From the NCBI GenBank assembly GCA_958413895.1, contig CATYVQ010000013.1, positions 1-64,000 of the forward strand: DNA of 64,000 bases, in the 5' to 3' direction. Position numbers and translations under genes: made by a program. A model generated the notes under the pieces. It was not told where the DNA came from and ran no database searches. It saw only the letters and a list, made by a program, of their open reading frames with translations. The DNA comes from an uncultured Collinsella sp. Its GTDB lineage: Bacteria; Actinomycetota; Coriobacteriia; Coriobacteriales; Coriobacteriaceae. Each line of letters starts with the position of its first letter. Position 1 is the first letter of the stretch. Below are positions 1-7,056 of this stretch, in pieces.

Positions 1-87
1 CGAGCGGGGGCTCCTATCTTTTTAGTGCCCTCGGATTGGGTCATAGTGTCTGTCGGTACCAAAACATCGGCGTTGTCCTGATCAAAG

Positions 88-116
88 CCTGCCAAAAAGG
101 GACAGGTTTATTTTGG
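88..116 (+). repeat. REP-like sequence, GGGACAGG family
   Basis: A 29-bp stretch (CCTGCCAAAAAGGGACAGG followed by TTTATTTTGG) lies in the non-coding start of the window. It recurs in reverse complement at 27484-27520, where the ends complete an inverted repeat (CCTGCCAAAA/TTTTGGCAGG). Here the right arm is degenerate (TTTTGGTGG). It resembles the REP sequences mobilised by RAYT/Y1 transposases, none of which is in this window. No coding signal was seen in 1-265. Confidence 0.6.
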
Positions 117-118
117 TG

Positions 119-168
119 GTCGTTGGGGACGTTCTTGTTTGACTAGTCGTTTAAGAACACCCAACGAC
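119..168. other. imperfect inverted repeat (hairpin)
   Basis: GTCGTTGGG at the left pairs with CCAACGAC at the right, and GTTCTT pairs with AAGAAC, around a loop containing the small palindrome ACTAGT. It sits between the REP-like sequence at 88-116 and the perfect palindrome at 177-244, so three foldable units follow one another downstream of pdxT. Function unknown. Confidence 0.4.
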
Positions 169-176
169 TACATAGC

Positions 177-244
177 ATGAGAGTGGATAATCTCCCGGTT
201 TGAGCCTGCATCCAAGCTTAAAGAGGGAGATTATCCACTCTCAT
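177..244. repeat. 68-bp element with 20-bp perfect inverted repeat
   Basis: ATGAGAGTGGATAATCTCCC at 177-196 is repeated as its exact reverse complement at 225-244, with a 28-base loop. The right arm is followed by TTTTGTTTG, so on the + strand it could act as a terminator. It lies 21 bases past the stop of pdxT, which runs the other way. Length and design resemble the 69-bp palindrome at 59002-59070, but the sequence differs. Confidence 0.7.
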
Positions 245-265
245 TTTGTTTGTTGATTTCGATGC

Positions 266-853
266 CTACATTTGTAGGAACAGTTCGTGGAGGCGGGTGT
301 CTTCGTCGAGTTCGGGGTGGAAGGTTACGCCGAGCTGGTTATCTTGGCGGGCGGCGACGATGCGGCCATCGACTTCGGCCAGGGCCTCGGCATCGCCGTG
401 CACCTCAACGATGCGGGGGGCGCGGATAAACGTCAGCGGCACTTCACCGTCGATGCCGGTTACCTGCCCCTTGGTTCGAAAGCTGCCGAGCTGCCTGCCG
501 TAGGCATTGCGCTCGACGAGCACATCCATGGTTGCCAGGCGCGGCGTCCCCTTATCGTCGTGGGCGGCAAGGTCGCGCGCCAGCAGAATCAAGCCGGCGC
601 AGGTGCCCAGGACGGGCATGCCTTCAGCGATACGGGCACGAAGCTCCTCGAGCATGCCGAGCTCGGCAAGCAGCTTTCCTTGAACGGTGGACTCGCCGCC
701 GGGAAGTACCAGACGGTCAAAGTCCTGCTTCAAATCAGCCGCCTGCCTCAGCTCAATACAGTGTGCGCCAAGCCCGGATAGTCTTGCCTCGTGCTCGGCA
801 AAAGCGCCTTGGACCGCCAGCACGGCGACCGTTTGGTCTGCATAATCGCTCAT
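266..853 (-). CDS. pdxT: pyridoxal 5'-phosphate synthase glutaminase subunit PdxT
   Basis: Glutaminase subunit of the R5P-dependent PLP synthase. It hydrolyses glutamine and channels ammonia to PdxS. The 195-residue length is normal for the family. Visible family residues are the PGGEST loop (about residues 51-56), the nucleophile Cys85 in GTCAG, and the His179/Glu181 pair in FHPE, which completes the class-I amidotransferase triad. An AGAAAGGA ribosome site precedes the ATG. It starts 20 bases after the pdxS stop, so the two are one operon and should be co-translated for the dodecameric complex. No truncation was seen. Confidence 0.95.
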   Translation of the reverse strand: MSDYADQTVAVLAVQGAFAEHEARLSGLGAHCIELRQAADLKQDFDRLVLPGGESTVQGKLLAELGMLEELRARIAEGMPVLGTCAGLILLARDLAAHDDKGTPRLATMDVLVERNAYGRQLGSFRTKGQVTGIDGEVPLTFIRAPRIVEVHGDAEALAEVDGRIVAARQDNQLGVTFHPELDEDTRLHELFLQM

Positions 854-873
854 GTGCGATCCTTTCTGCTGGA

Positions 874-1764
874 CTAGCGCCCGCGCTCTTCCATGATAAT
901 CTCGATCTCGTCGGCGTTGATGCCCACCATGGCCTCGCCCAGGTCCTCTGAAAGCTCGGCAATGAGCTTGGCATCGGTGAAGTTTGCCACGGCCTTGACG
1001 ATGGCGGCTGCGCGCTTGGCGGGGTCGCCGCTCTTAAAGATGCCCGAGCCGACAAACACGCCTTCGGCGCCCAGCTGCATCATCAGCGCGGCGTCGGCGG
1101 GGGTCGCTACGCCGCCGGCGGCAAAGTTCACGACGGGAAGCTTACCCGCGGCATGGACCTCGCGCACCAGCTCGACCGGAACCTGCAGTTGCTTGGCTGC
1201 CTCAAAGAGCTCGTCGTTGCGCAGGGCAACAACGTCACGGATCTGCTTTTGGATCTTGCGCATGTGACGCACGGCCTGAACGACGTCGCCCGTACCCGGC
1301 TCACCCTTGGTGCGAATCATCGTGGCGCCTTCGGCAACACGGCGCAGCGCCTCGCCCAGATCACGGGCGCCGCAGACAAACGGCACGTCAAACTGGGTCT
1401 TGTCGATGTGATAGACGTCATCGGCAGGGGAGAGAACCTCGGACTCATCGATGTAGTCGATCTCGATGGCCTGCAGGACCTGCGCCTCGACGATGTGACC
1501 GATGCGGCACTTGGCCATGACGGGGATGGAGACGGCCTCCTGGATGCCCTTGATCATCTTGGGGTCGCTCATGCGCGAGACGCCGCCTGCGGCACGGATG
1601 TCGGCCGGGATGCGCTCGAGGGCCATGACGGCGCAGGCGCCTGCCTCCTCGGCGATGCGTGCCTGCTCGGGCGTGGTAACGTCCATGATGACGCCGCCCT
1701 TGAGCATCTGCGCGAGCTCGCGATTGAGTTTGACGCGGTCGGCCTTGCTGTTCTGTTCTGCCAT
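874..1764 (-). CDS. pdxS: pyridoxal 5'-phosphate synthase lyase subunit PdxS
   Basis: Synthase subunit that builds PLP from ribose 5-phosphate, glyceraldehyde 3-phosphate and ammonia from PdxT. The protein is 296 residues, typical of PdxS, and shows the conserved N-terminal run around KGGVIMDVTTPEQ and the AGACAVMALERIPADIR segment of the (beta/alpha)8 barrel. An upstream in-frame ATG at 1806 exists. The start at 1764 was preferred because AAGGGAG lies about six bases before it and the protein then begins at the family's usual position. It is first in the pdxST operon and divergent from the PdxR-type regulator at 1910. Confidence 0.95.
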   Translation of the reverse strand: MAEQNSKADRVKLNRELAQMLKGGVIMDVTTPEQARIAEEAGACAVMALERIPADIRAAGGVSRMSDPKMIKGIQEAVSIPVMAKCRIGHIVEAQVLQAIEIDYIDESEVLSPADDVYHIDKTQFDVPFVCGARDLGEALRRVAEGATMIRTKGEPGTGDVVQAVRHMRKIQKQIRDVVALRNDELFEAAKQLQVPVELVREVHAAGKLPVVNFAAGGVATPADAALMMQLGAEGVFVGSGIFKSGDPAKRAAAIVKAVANFTDAKLIAELSEDLGEAMVGINADEIEIIMEERGR

Positions 1765-1909
1765 GGTTGCTCCCTTGGTTGGCATGTGCATTGCTTGACG
1801 GAACATCCTATCGGGGAGCTGGGTATGACAAAATACTCAGTTTTCGAGATAATTACAAGGTCAGACTAATACCAGATTGAATGACTTAATAAGGTCAGGT
1901 GATAGGCTC
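1765..1909. promoter_or_regulatory. pdxS/pdxR divergent control region with direct repeats
   Basis: This intergenic stretch separates pdxST (minus) from the MocR-type gene (plus). It contains two identical octamers, AAGGTCAG at 1857-1864 and 1891-1898, spaced 34 bases apart. That layout resembles the paired direct-repeat operators of MocR/PdxR regulators. The second octamer lies inside the longest possible reading frame of pdxR (start 1877), which favours the ATG at 1910. Assignment as operator is an inference. Confidence 0.45.
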
Positions 1910-3346
1910 ATGCTTGACTACAATTTGGAAAAACGCGGCGAAGCATCGCTCTATGAGTATGTTTACCAGCAAATTCGAGATGATATCGTAGCTGGACGCA
2001 TTGTGGCGGGGGAGCATTTGCCGTCTAAGCGCGCCTTTGCCAGTCATCTGGGAATCAGTGTTATTACCATCGAGAATGCATATAGCCAGTTACTCGCTGA
2101 GGGCTATATTTGCTCAATACCACGTCGTGGCTACTACGCTTGCGAGCTTCCGGATGCACCGGTTTTGGCTTCGGCTGCGGAGGGCATCGACCGAGATGCC
2201 GTCTCTGTGGGCCCCAGCGTGCATGATGTCAACGGACAGGTCGAGCGATTCGATGCGCTTTCTCCTTCTGCTTTGGAGGCGGCGCGGCTTTGGCAAAGCG
2301 CGCTACGGGCGACGCTGGCATCCGAAGACGAGCGCGAAATCTTTTCGCCCGCACCGGCGCAGGGCACTGCTCGGCTGCGACGTGCAATTGCTCACCATCT
2401 GCACGGGACAAGGGGTATGAATGTCGACCCCAACAACATCGTTATCGGTGCGGGCGCCCAGCTGCTCGATACCATGTTGGTTCAGTTGCTTGGCGCGGAC
2501 AAGGTGTATGCGGTTGAGGATCCGGGCTATTTGCGTCTGACGCGTATCTATCAGGCTATGGGCTGCAAAGTTCGACATATCCCGTTGGATGATGAGGGCG
2601 TGGACTTGAGCACTCTGCAGAAAAGCGGGACCGATGTCCTTCACCTGATGCCGTCCCATCAGTATCCGACCGGCCTTGTGACGAGCATTGCGCGTCGCTA
2701 TGCGCTTCTGAGCTGGGCCGCCGAGCGACCAGGTCGGTATCTCATCGAAGATGACTTTGATTGTGAGTTTCGCCTTGCCGGGAAGCCGATTCCCGCGCTC
2801 GCGTCGATCGATGCCGCCCAGTCGGTTATATACACCAACACGTTTTCGAAGAGCCTGTCTTCGGCGTTGCGCCTAGCGTACATGGTGTTGCCCGACGAGC
2901 TGATGGAGCGGTTTAGGCGCGACCTTGGTTTTTACGCCTCGTCGGTTAGCTCCATAGATCAAGTTGCATTGGCTCGCTTGCTGGAATCGGGTGATTACGA
3001 GCGTCATGTGAACCGCGTGCGCGTTCGTGCCCGCGAGGCGCGTGATGGCCTAGTGGCGCTTGTACGGAAGGCATTTCCGGCAGGGGAAGTCTCGATCGAG
3101 CATGCAGACGCGGGCCTTTACTGTATCGTGGTTGCGGAGCGTAGAACGGGCGGAAGCACTTTTGCACGGGCCCTCACGCGCTCGAGCATCCCTTTTATCG
3201 ATATCGGTGACTGTTTTTGGTGTGCCGATGGCGCATCTGTCCCTGAAAACACAACTCAAATTCTTGTTCAGTATGACGATCTGAGTCCAAAAGTACTAAC
3301 AACCTTGGAATTGCAGCTAATGGGGGGCACTCTGCAACCTAAGTGA
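1910..3346 (+). CDS. pdxR: MocR/PdxR family transcriptional regulator (GntR HTH plus aminotransferase fold)
   Basis: The N-terminal ~75 residues form a GntR-type winged helix (YEYVYQQIRDDIVAGRI, then LPSKRAFASHLGIS). The remaining ~400 residues are a fold-type I aminotransferase-like domain that senses PLP. Visible landmarks are SHQYPTG, a DDFDCEFR segment and the PLP-binding lysine in NTFSKSLSS (Lys314 with this start). The divergent position next to pdxST points to activation or autoregulation of PLP synthesis. The start at 1910 has AGGTGAT upstream; an in-frame ATG at 1877 lacks a clear ribosome site. Its stop codon (TGA at 3344-3346) lies inside the 119-bp repeat that begins at 3341. Confidence 0.88.
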   Translation: MLDYNLEKRGEASLYEYVYQQIRDDIVAGRIVAGEHLPSKRAFASHLGISVITIENAYSQLLAEGYICSIPRRGYYACELPDAPVLASAAEGIDRDAVSVGPSVHDVNGQVERFDALSPSALEAARLWQSALRATLASEDEREIFSPAPAQGTARLRRAIAHHLHGTRGMNVDPNNIVIGAGAQLLDTMLVQLLGADKVYAVEDPGYLRLTRIYQAMGCKVRHIPLDDEGVDLSTLQKSGTDVLHLMPSHQYPTGLVTSIARRYALLSWAAERPGRYLIEDDFDCEFRLAGKPIPALASIDAAQSVIYTNTFSKSLSSALRLAYMVLPDELMERFRRDLGFYASSVSSIDQVALARLLESGDYERHVNRVRVRAREARDGLVALVRKAFPAGEVSIEHADAGLYCIVVAERRTGGSTFARALTRSSIPFIDIGDCFWCADGASVPENTTQILVQYDDLSPKVLTTLELQLMGGTLQPK

Positions 3347-3459
3347 GTAGACTTTTAGCACTTTGGCGACCAGGCAGTTTTGTAGCAAGCTATTTACCTG
3401 CGGTTTTGAAAAGCAGGATGACCGGCCTGCTCGGGATGTTCAAAAAAGTCTACTCACTT
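3341..3459 (+). repeat. 119-bp inverted-repeat element, copy 1
   Basis: Begins AAGTGAGTAGACTTTT and ends with its exact reverse complement, AAAAGTCTACTCACTT. It has the same 119-bp length as copies at 4760-4878 and 18139-18257. The interior diverges except for the segment ACCTGCGGTTTT, which sits at the exact centre (element positions 56-67). All three copies have the same orientation. There is no T-run after the right arm, so it is not a standard terminator. The left end supplies the stop codon of the upstream MocR gene. Confidence 0.9.
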
Positions 3460-3492
3460 GCCGCGCAAAGCTCCTGCATGAGAAAAAATGGG

Positions 3493-3558
3493 GTTTTCAA
3501 CAGGGCTTCGTCCAGCTCTCGGCAAGCTTTTGGCCAGTTGGGGAGTGCTGTTGAAAAC
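3493..3558. repeat. 66-bp palindrome with 11-bp perfect arms
   Basis: GTTTTCAACAG at 3493-3503 is matched by CTGTTGAAAAC at 3548-3558 around a 44-base loop. It lies between the first 119-bp repeat and the PD-(D/E)XK-like gene, so a transcript of that gene would carry it in its 5' region. Function unknown. Confidence 0.5.
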
Positions 3559-3641
3559 TTGGCAGTCCGTTCGGCGCCATTTTTGGTGCGTTCGCGCCAA
3601 TGCGTGACTGACTGGGTTGAAATTCGTGTTTTCCTGTGCCT

Positions 3642-4769
3642 ATGAAGGATTTACTTTGTGACATATCGGCTTTTAGGTACTGGCGTTTGCCTCCTCAAGT
3701 CCGCGCTTTGTGTCCGCCGCTTCCACGACCGGAAGAAGACCGGCAGCGATATGATCTCGCCCGCAACCCGACGGCTGCGGTCGCGCTCGGTTTTCCGTTG
3801 TATACATTGGTTCGGACGAGAAACAAACGGACTTGTCCAGCCAGCATTAGGCAGCGGCTGTTTCTTGGTGAGCTTCCCAGGGAATCCGTGCTGGAAACGG
3901 AGCATGGGTTTTTGATTACGTCTCCTCTACTGACGGCATTCATCATGTCGCGGCACCTGACGGATCTCCAGCTTCTTTTGGTATTGGCGGAGATGTGTGG
4001 CTTGTTTGCGGTGTGCGCTCTGCCGGCGGCACTTGAGGCGGAGCTTTCGCGTGCAATTGATTCGGGCGCGATTTCGACAACGTTCGGTTGGGTGCGCTGC
4101 CCGTCCGAGGACGGCACCGCCTCAAATTTATGGCGTCGAGACGCTTTGGTTTTGGGCGGAGACCTTGACCGTTTTTGTTCAGATGTTTGCGGGATGCGTT
4201 ACGGCAATAGATTTATGGCGGTATCGCAACTCGTTCCATTGGGTGCCGCGTCGCCTTTTGAGGTCGAGGCGTATTTGCTACTTGCACTGCCGCGATCCCT
4301 GGGAGGCGAAGGTTTTTGCGACATAGAGCTTAATGTTGAAGTGATGCTAGGCACAAGTGCTCGAGCGATTGTGGGAAAGTCCCGTATATATATCGACCTA
4401 CTTCTTTCTTCACCGGACGGTAGGCGACAGGTGGCCATTGAATGTCAGGGAAAGGCCTCGCACGGACGCGCAGGGGATGGCTTGCGTGACGCTGACCGCA
4501 TGACGGCCCTTCAGGCCATGGGCTACGATGTGCTTCTCCTGACACACAGACAGATATCGGATGAGGATAGATTCCGCGCGATCGTTAAGGCCATATGCAG
4601 GATGCTCGATGCTGAATATCGTGATAAAAGCTCGGATGAGCAAAGGGCTGAGATATTACTCCGGTCTGAACTATTCATTGACTGGACAAAATTGGGAGTA
4701 ATCGACGGAAAGATGCCCGTTAGACACAAAATGGCTCGATCGTGGACGGCTGCGAATCTAAGTGAGTAG
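3642..4769 (+). CDS. predicted PD-(D/E)XK-fold protein (DUF559/AbiEi-like), hypothetical
   Basis: A 375-residue protein of unknown function. The C-terminal half looks like a Vsr/DUF559-type nuclease fold. It has RIYIDLLL (candidate Asp), then VAIECQGKASH, where Glu-x-Gln replaces the usual Glu-x-Lys, then a RDADRMTALQAMGYDVLLLT segment as in that family. The N-terminal ~150 residues resemble coriobacterial proteins often labelled AbiEi-like; this is recalled and was not checked. Start options are GTG 3636 and ATG 3642, with no strong ribosome site for either. The gene lies between two direct 119-bp repeats, and its TAG stop is inside the second. It has fewer GC-ending codons than its neighbours, which suggests an accessory gene. 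Confidence 0.6.
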   Translation: MKDLLCDISAFRYWRLPPQVRALCPPLPRPEEDRQRYDLARNPTAAVALGFPLYTLVRTRNKRTCPASIRQRLFLGELPRESVLETEHGFLITSPLLTAFIMSRHLTDLQLLLVLAEMCGLFAVCALPAALEAELSRAIDSGAISTTFGWVRCPSEDGTASNLWRRDALVLGGDLDRFCSDVCGMRYGNRFMAVSQLVPLGAASPFEVEAYLLLALPRSLGGEGFCDIELNVEVMLGTSARAIVGKSRIYIDLLLSSPDGRRQVAIECQGKASHGRAGDGLRDADRMTALQAMGYDVLLLTHRQISDEDRFRAIVKAICRMLDAEYRDKSSDEQRAEILLRSELFIDWTKLGVIDGKMPVRHKMARSWTAANLSE

Positions 4770-4878
4770 ACTTTTGTCACTTTGGCGACTAGGTCGTTTT
4801 GCAACAAGGCATTTACCTGCGGCTTTATAAAGTGATATGGATGGTCTGCTCGGCAAGTTCCAAAAAGTCTACTCACTT
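4760..4878 (+). repeat. 119-bp inverted-repeat element, copy 2
   Basis: It has the same 16-bp ends as copy 1. Here the inverted repeat extends to 18 bp (CTAAG to CTTAG at 4758-4880). The central motif is ACCTGCGGCTTT. It overlaps the last ten bases of the PD-(D/E)XK-like gene and provides its TAG stop. Copies 1 and 2 are direct repeats 1.4 kb apart and could recombine to delete the gene between them. Confidence 0.9.
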
Positions 4879-4945
4879 AGTTTTGACGAGAAGCCGATGC
4901 CGAAGACGGTCCTATTTCAGGGCGTTAACAAGTTCGTGAGGCACG

Positions 4946-4975
4946 AAAAAGGCCCGAACCAATACGGTCCGGGCC
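4946..4975 (-). terminator. intrinsic terminator of the rubrerythrin gene
   Basis: On the minus strand GGCCCGG pairs with CGGGCC around a short loop and is followed by TTTTT. It lies 35 bases past the rubrerythrin stop. Confidence 0.8.
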
Positions 4976-5010
4976 TCATCGAGCTTGAGGTTATGTCTCA
5001 GGCGGTTGGC

Positions 5011-5571
5011 TTAGCCAAAGTAGCGCTTGAGCAGGCCGGCGAAAGCCTTGCCGTGGCGGGCCTCGTCGCGAGCCATCTCGTGCACGGTGTCGTGGATGGC
5101 ATCGAGGCCGGCGGCCTTGGCACGCTTGGCAAGATCGGTCTTGCCGGCGGTGGCGCCGTTCTCGGCCTCAACGCGCATCTCGAGGTTCTTCTTGGTGGAG
5201 TCGGTCACGACCTCGCCCAGGAGCTCGGCGAACTTGGCGGCATGCTCGGCCTCCTCGTGGGCAGCCTTCTCCCAGTACAGGCCGATCTCGGGATAGCCCT
5301 CGCGATGAGCGACGCGAGCCATGGCCAGGTACATACCGACCTCGGAGCACTCGCCCTCAAAGTTGGCGCGCAGGTCGGCAACGATGTCCTCGGAGACGCC
5401 CTCCATCTTGGCGACGCCCACGACGTGCTCGGCAGCCCACTCGAGCTGACCCTCCTCCTGCTTCAGGAAGCGAGAACCGGGAACGCCGCACTGGGGGCAC
5501 TTGAAGTCCTCGGGCAGCTGGTCGCCGTCGAACTCTTCCACATAACCGCAAACGGGGCAAACAAACTTCAT
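5011..5571 (-). CDS. rubrerythrin, rubredoxin-first type (NADH peroxidase component)
   Basis: Non-haem di-iron protein that reduces hydrogen peroxide in anaerobes. Residues 1-35 hold a rubredoxin-like FeCys4 site (CPVCGY and CPQCG). The rest is a ferritin-like four-helix domain with Glu/His ligands in EGECSEVGMY, EKAAHEEAEH and ARDEARHG. The domain order, rubredoxin before ferritin, is that of reverse rubrerythrins. The 187-residue start at 5571 has AAAGGA eight bases upstream; a longer frame to 5676 has no such signal. It is a single-gene unit with its own promoter and terminator. Confidence 0.9.
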   Translation of the reverse strand: MKFVCPVCGYVEEFDGDQLPEDFKCPQCGVPGSRFLKQEEGQLEWAAEHVVGVAKMEGVSEDIVADLRANFEGECSEVGMYLAMARVAHREGYPEIGLYWEKAAHEEAEHAAKFAELLGEVVTDSTKKNLEMRVEAENGATAGKTDLAKRAKAAGLDAIHDTVHEMARDEARHGKAFAGLLKRYFG

Positions 5572-5606
5572 GATTCGATCCTTTCGATCGATGGCGATTG
5601 TGCGCT

Positions 5607-5683
5607 CGTCCGGTCCCGTAAGGGCCCTCTCCGGACGTGCGTCTTGACGAGTCCTATTATCCATAAATGCAACCAAATGTGAA
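5607..5683 (-). promoter_or_regulatory. rubrerythrin promoter and structured 5' leader
   Basis: On the minus strand TTCACA (5683-5678), a 16-base spacer and GATAAT (5661-5656) form a good sigma-A type promoter. The ~75-base leader that follows can form a strong hairpin with arms CGTCCGG and CCGGACG (5637-5631 and 5613-5607) and an inner CCC/GGG pair. The ribosome site lies downstream of the hairpin. Confidence 0.55.
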
Positions 5684-5793
5684 GCCTATTAGGAATGATT
5701 TTTAATAAAACAATTTTGAGATATGAAGATGTTGATTGATTAACGATTGGCAGGCCGTCTTTGACCGCCGCTGAGTACAATCGGTCGAGCAAA

Positions 5794-5809
5794 TGTTGAC
5801 CTATCAACA
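5794..5809. promoter_or_regulatory. inverted repeat upstream of the alcohol dehydrogenase gene
   Basis: TGTTGACCTATCAACA is a near-perfect 16-bp palindrome 18 bases before the ATG of the iron alcohol dehydrogenase. It overlaps the region just before the AAGGAG ribosome site, where a repressor could act. No regulator family is assigned. Confidence 0.3.
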
Positions 5810-5827
5810 AATGAAGGAGTTTCCTTT

Positions 5828-7048
5828 ATGCATCTAGCCCGTCGTGCCTGGTGCCGAACATATCAGACGGTTTTTCGCATTGCATTGCCGATCCTGCCCT
5901 ATACCGAGCCGCGCATTTTAGAGCATGCCGAGGATGTGCCCGCGGTGCTTCAAAAGCGCTCGATCCAGAAGGTCCTTATCGTGACGGATCCCGGCATTGC
6001 CCGTCTGGGGCTCACGGCACCGCTCGAGACGGCGCTCGCATGCAGGGGGATTGGCGTTACGGTCTATGCCGAAACGCGTGCAAACCCCACGGTTTCAAAC
6101 GTGGAAGAAGCGGCGTCCCTGTATCGAGAGAGCGCCTGCCAGGCCATTATCGGCTTTGGCGCTGGCTCGGCCATGGACTGTGCCAAGGGCGTGGGCGCAC
6201 GCATTGCGCAGCCAAACAAGCCCATCAACAAGATGCGCGGCCTGCTGCGGATTCATCGTCGCCTGCCGCTGCTCATCGCCGTTCCCACTACCGCCGGTAC
6301 GGGAAGCGAAGTCACGCTTGCGGCGGTAATTACCGATGACGGGACGCACTACAAATACCCCATTAACGACTTTGTGCTCATCCCGCGTTTTGCAGTCCAC
6401 GACCCCGAGTTTACGTGCGGCTTGCCCGCTTCCATTACGGGGCAGACGGGCATGGACGCCCTGACGCATGCCGTTGAGGCCTTTATCGGGCGAAGCACCA
6501 CGCCCTATACGCGCAAGATGGCGCGACAGGCGGTGCAGCTTATCCACGACAATTTGCTCGAGGCCTATGAGCATGGTGACGACATGTGCGCTCGTCGCAA
6601 TATGCTTTTGGCGGCGTATAAGGCGGGCGTTGCGTTTACCCGCTCCTATGTCGGATATGTGCATGCCATCGCGCACAGTTTGGGCGGCCGATACGGAATT
6701 CCGCACGGTTTGGCCAACGCGATCATCCTGCCGCACATGCTTCGCGCTTATGGTGACGCCGCCGCCCCCAAGCTTGCCGATCTTGCTCACATGGCGGGCA
6801 TTGCGCCGGCTACCGCGCAGGATAGTCTTGCGGCCGAGGCCTTTATCGATTGGGTCGACCGCATGAACGAGGCCCTGGGAATCCCCAAATATGTCTCGGG
6901 CATTCGCCGCTCTGACATTCCCGAGATGGCGGCGCATGCCGATGCCGAGGCCAATCCGCTATACCCCGTTCCGCTTCTAATGGACCGCTTGGAGCTCGAG
7001 CATATGTACGAAGTCGTTGCAGGTGGTATGTTTGAGGACGAGAATTAG
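5828..7048 (+). CDS. iron-containing alcohol dehydrogenase
   Basis: NAD(P)H-dependent group-III dehydrogenase that interconverts an aldehyde and an alcohol. Its 406 residues match the family. The nucleotide-binding segment GFGAGSAMDCAKG lies near residue 115. The metal-binding part includes GQTGMDALTHAVEA, HAIAHSLGG and GIPHG, giving the Asp and three His ligands. AAGGAG lies eight bases before the ATG. An aldehyde dehydrogenase follows after eight bases, so the pair probably oxidises or reduces the same aldehyde. The true substrate cannot be read from the sequence. Confidence 0.9.
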   Translation: MHLARRAWCRTYQTVFRIALPILPYTEPRILEHAEDVPAVLQKRSIQKVLIVTDPGIARLGLTAPLETALACRGIGVTVYAETRANPTVSNVEEAASLYRESACQAIIGFGAGSAMDCAKGVGARIAQPNKPINKMRGLLRIHRRLPLLIAVPTTAGTGSEVTLAAVITDDGTHYKYPINDFVLIPRFAVHDPEFTCGLPASITGQTGMDALTHAVEAFIGRSTTPYTRKMARQAVQLIHDNLLEAYEHGDDMCARRNMLLAAYKAGVAFTRSYVGYVHAIAHSLGGRYGIPHGLANAIILPHMLRAYGDAAAPKLADLAHMAGIAPATAQDSLAAEAFIDWVDRMNEALGIPKYVSGIRRSDIPEMAAHADAEANPLYPVPLLMDRLELEHMYEVVAGGMFEDEN

Positions 7049-7056
7049 GAGGGTCC

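Noticed and set aside
1..81. Open frame from the first base ending in TGA at 79-81.
   Set aside because: Only 26 codons with no start in view; could be the tail of a gene outside the window, but nothing supports it.
3343..3459. The 119-bp element reads as an open frame in all three copies (KVYSL near the end) and could encode a ~40-residue peptide.
   Set aside because: Copy 2 has an in-frame TAA, and differences between copies fall about equally on all three codon positions. Conservation is at the ends and the centre only. The frame match follows from the fixed length.
3341..3459. 119-bp element as an intrinsic terminator of the MocR gene.
   Set aside because: No T-run follows the right arm, the loop is 87 bases, and copy 3 sits where no + strand gene ends.
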